Part shown: in pieces, positions 47,591-48,987 of the stretch
How positions within the stretch are numbered: the stretch's first letter is position 1
How the letters are laid out: every line of letters starts with the position of its first letter
NCBI GenBank assembly: GCA_002734065.2
Contig: NVXU02000027.1
Location: 1 to 48,987, forward strand
DNA: 48,987 nt
Direction of reading: 5' to 3'
Source of the DNA: Fluviicola sp.
GTDB lineage: Bacteria > Bacteroidota > Bacteroidia > Flavobacteriales_D > Crocinitomicaceae
The notes under the pieces: generated by a model
Seen by the model: only the letters and a program-made list of their open reading frames with translations
Database searches by the model: none
Told to the model about the DNA's origin: nothing
Position numbers and translations under genes: made by a program

Positions 47591-48559
47591 ATGTTATTTA
47601 TAAAAAAATTCTTTTTATACTTTTTATCTTAGAAATTAGTCTTTTGCAGGCTATAACTACTGCTCCAATTAGTGGCCGTATATTAAATGCCAATAGTATA
47701 TTACCAGCTGATGTTTTAGCCAGATCAAAACTACTTATTAGTGAACTAGAGTTAATACGTATAGAGATGGGAAAATCTGGTACCTCTTATAAATCAACTA
47801 AGGTAATAAAATGCAGCACCTAGGGAGGTTTATTTTCAGGCCTTAGCACTTTTTAATAAGTCTAATCGTTTATCATTTGAAAAAACTGGTTTTTCTGCGA
47901 AGGCACCAAACTTTGTTAATTCATCATTAATTACACCATTTCATGTATGGGAAATAGTTGATTATGCCCTTCAAAAAGTGCTTGCTGTAAAAAAGGCACT
48001 AAATATTTCTGAAAAATCACAAGAACAAATCCAAGCTATAGATACAAAACCTGATCATGTTTTTTCTTCAATGCTTGAAGCTAACAGAGCCATAAATACC
48101 CTTTTGAGTAGATCTTTCTCTTCAAGTGACGCTTATTAACAAGTAAGTATATCTGTATATATAATGGCTCAACTTCTTGTTAGTTTTGAAAATATTAGAA
48201 GTATCCCTTTTGAATCTTTGCTTATACGATATAAAACACCAACAGATGTATATAAAAGATTACTAAAATGTTATACGATTTTAAAAGAGATAGCTAAGTT
48301 TAGTGAACATGAATTTCTTGAATTTAAATATATTAAAGGTTCATTTAGACAAAAAGAACCAAGTGATGTATATGATTTATCTACACTTCTTATTGCCGAT
48401 ATTAGTTACTTACACACATTTAGGAAAGGTGCGCATAAAAGTCAAAAAGCATATTACTCAGGATTTAAAATTCCATCTCAGGTATATCAGCGTGTTGGTA
48501 TTTTACAGACACAACTTGAAACTTTACTTAAGTTAGTAAAAAAAATCCAAAGTGGTTAA
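47591..48559 (+). pseudogene. Decayed exported protein of unknown function
   Basis: ATG at 47591 with GGAG eight bases upstream. The frame MLFIKKF breaks at an A7 tract (47602-47608); one more A would give a clean signal peptide (MLFIKKILFILFILE...), after which TTAPISGRILNANSILPAD continues. A second shift near 47812 moves the frame to AAPREVYFQALALFNK, and an in-frame TAA at 48137-48139 (perhaps CAA before mutation) interrupts SSSDAYQ before the last part (48164-48559, MAQLLVSFENIRSIP ... LKLVKKIQSG). I reconstruct a periplasmic helical protein of about 320 residues. It directly precedes a membrane sensor fragment and could have been its partner. No family recognised. Confidence 0.75.
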
Positions 48560-48574
48560 AGAAGTAAGATAAGT

Positions 48575-48987
48575 ATGAATAAACTTGAAAAAAAAAGTAT
48601 AGAACTAGAGAGTAACTTACTGCATTCACATTTTTTAGTAGCTGTATTGGGTATATTTATGCTAATTATCGGAGCATCTGCAAGCTTATGGTTAAGAGGT
48701 TATGCCCTAGATTTAGCAACTGTAAGTGGGCCAAAGTTACAGTCTATAAATAAACTTCAAACAGCCTTGCAACAATCAGTTTCAAATTTACGAGCTTGGA
48801 TGTCAATAAATGATAAAGAATTTATGATAAATAGAAAAAATGCTTGGGATAATAATATGCCAATTCTAATATCAAGTGCAATTTTTTTGAAGTAAGTTGA
48901 AAGATAGGATTAATCGATAATCTGCTAATTTATTTCAACCAAAAAACAAGAAGTAGCATGAGATATAAACAATTAACCCTAGAGAAA
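48575..48987 (+). pseudogene. Truncated membrane sensor (histidine kinase or chemoreceptor N-terminus)
   Basis: The first 106 codons give a cytoplasmic lead, one membrane span (about 19-45), and the start of a periplasmic four-helix-type sensor (TVSGPKLQSINKLQTALQQS, MSINDKEFMINRKNAWDN), as seen in HAMP-containing kinases and chemoreceptors. The frame stops at 48893-48895 and no single other frame clearly continues, although the third frame stays open to the end. Window end prevents a firm verdict on whether a kinase or methyl-accepting domain followed. Sixteen bases after the decayed exported protein. Confidence 0.6.

Overview
The window looks like a chromosomal segment of a Campylobacterota (epsilonproteobacterial) genome, most likely a Sulfurimonas-like free-living bacterium. 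The evidence is the AT-rich base use, the non-classical succinate dehydrogenase/fumarate reductase whose third subunit is a CCG-domain (HdrB-like) protein, a pepA-apt-rpiB-M50-lepB-folD arrangement that I recall from Helicobacter pylori, a CiaD-like gene next to purU and an adk-aspS-nadK order that I recall from Campylobacter, and sigma-54 control of flgFG. The genus is an inference. No rRNA, tRNA, CRISPR array, transposase or intact prophage was seen.

Layout. 1-950: edge of an upstream gene, then exonuclease III. 1025-4624 (minus): sdhE-sdhB-sdhA respiratory complex. 4778-5854 (plus, divergent from sdhA): a striking protein that aligns with SdhB in its N-terminal half and with the C-terminal half of SdhE, but has lost essentially every Fe-S ligand cysteine. 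6060-8911: thiL-truD-psd. 8918-9047: a palindromic dispersed repeat. 9187-17733 (minus): ychF, pepA, then a seven-gene run folD-lepB-M50 protease-rpiB-coiled coil-apt-trpB; a decayed receiver-GGDEF gene lies between pepA and trpB on the other strand. 17804-19073: small cytochrome c and a CitE-like lyase. 19068-20117: a membrane GGDEF pseudogene with an amber codon in its catalytic motif. 20219-20318: a relative of the first repeat. 20337-23418: TonB-like protein, hemL, an AtpZ-like gene and a membrane protein.

23480-28041: a four-gene signalling operon (response regulator, histidine kinase, histidine kinase, response regulator) whose two kinases are tandem paralogues, facing a PAS-only protein and rpoD. 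30682-32371: sigma-54 promoter and flgFG. 32526-36189: leuDB, a TPR-like gene, a CiaD-like gene, purU, trmL and a small membrane protein. 36193-38491: S24 (LexA/CI-like) repressor with a near-consensus sigma-70 promoter, a possible 27-residue divergent ORF and an NlpC/P60 lipoprotein. 38501-38719: a flagellar rod-like small gene with a perfect Shine-Dalgarno but ATA where ATG should be. 38792-42703: dapD, ankyrin protein, an HTH/RHH pair, a CinA-like protein and an acidic coiled coil. 42803-47485: two different adenylate kinases facing each other, aspS, thioredoxin-like protein and nadK. 47591-48987: a decayed periplasmic-sensor/membrane-sensor pair running off the window.

Most genes are intact housekeeping genes. 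The broken ones (two GGDEF genes, one exported protein, one membrane sensor) are all sensory or c-di-GMP related and several lesions sit in homopolymers, which suggests selective decay or phase variation of signalling genes. No gene-free stretch exceeds about 300 bases; the longest (43451-43732) is AT-rich and holds only a weak imperfect inverted repeat near 43482-43525.
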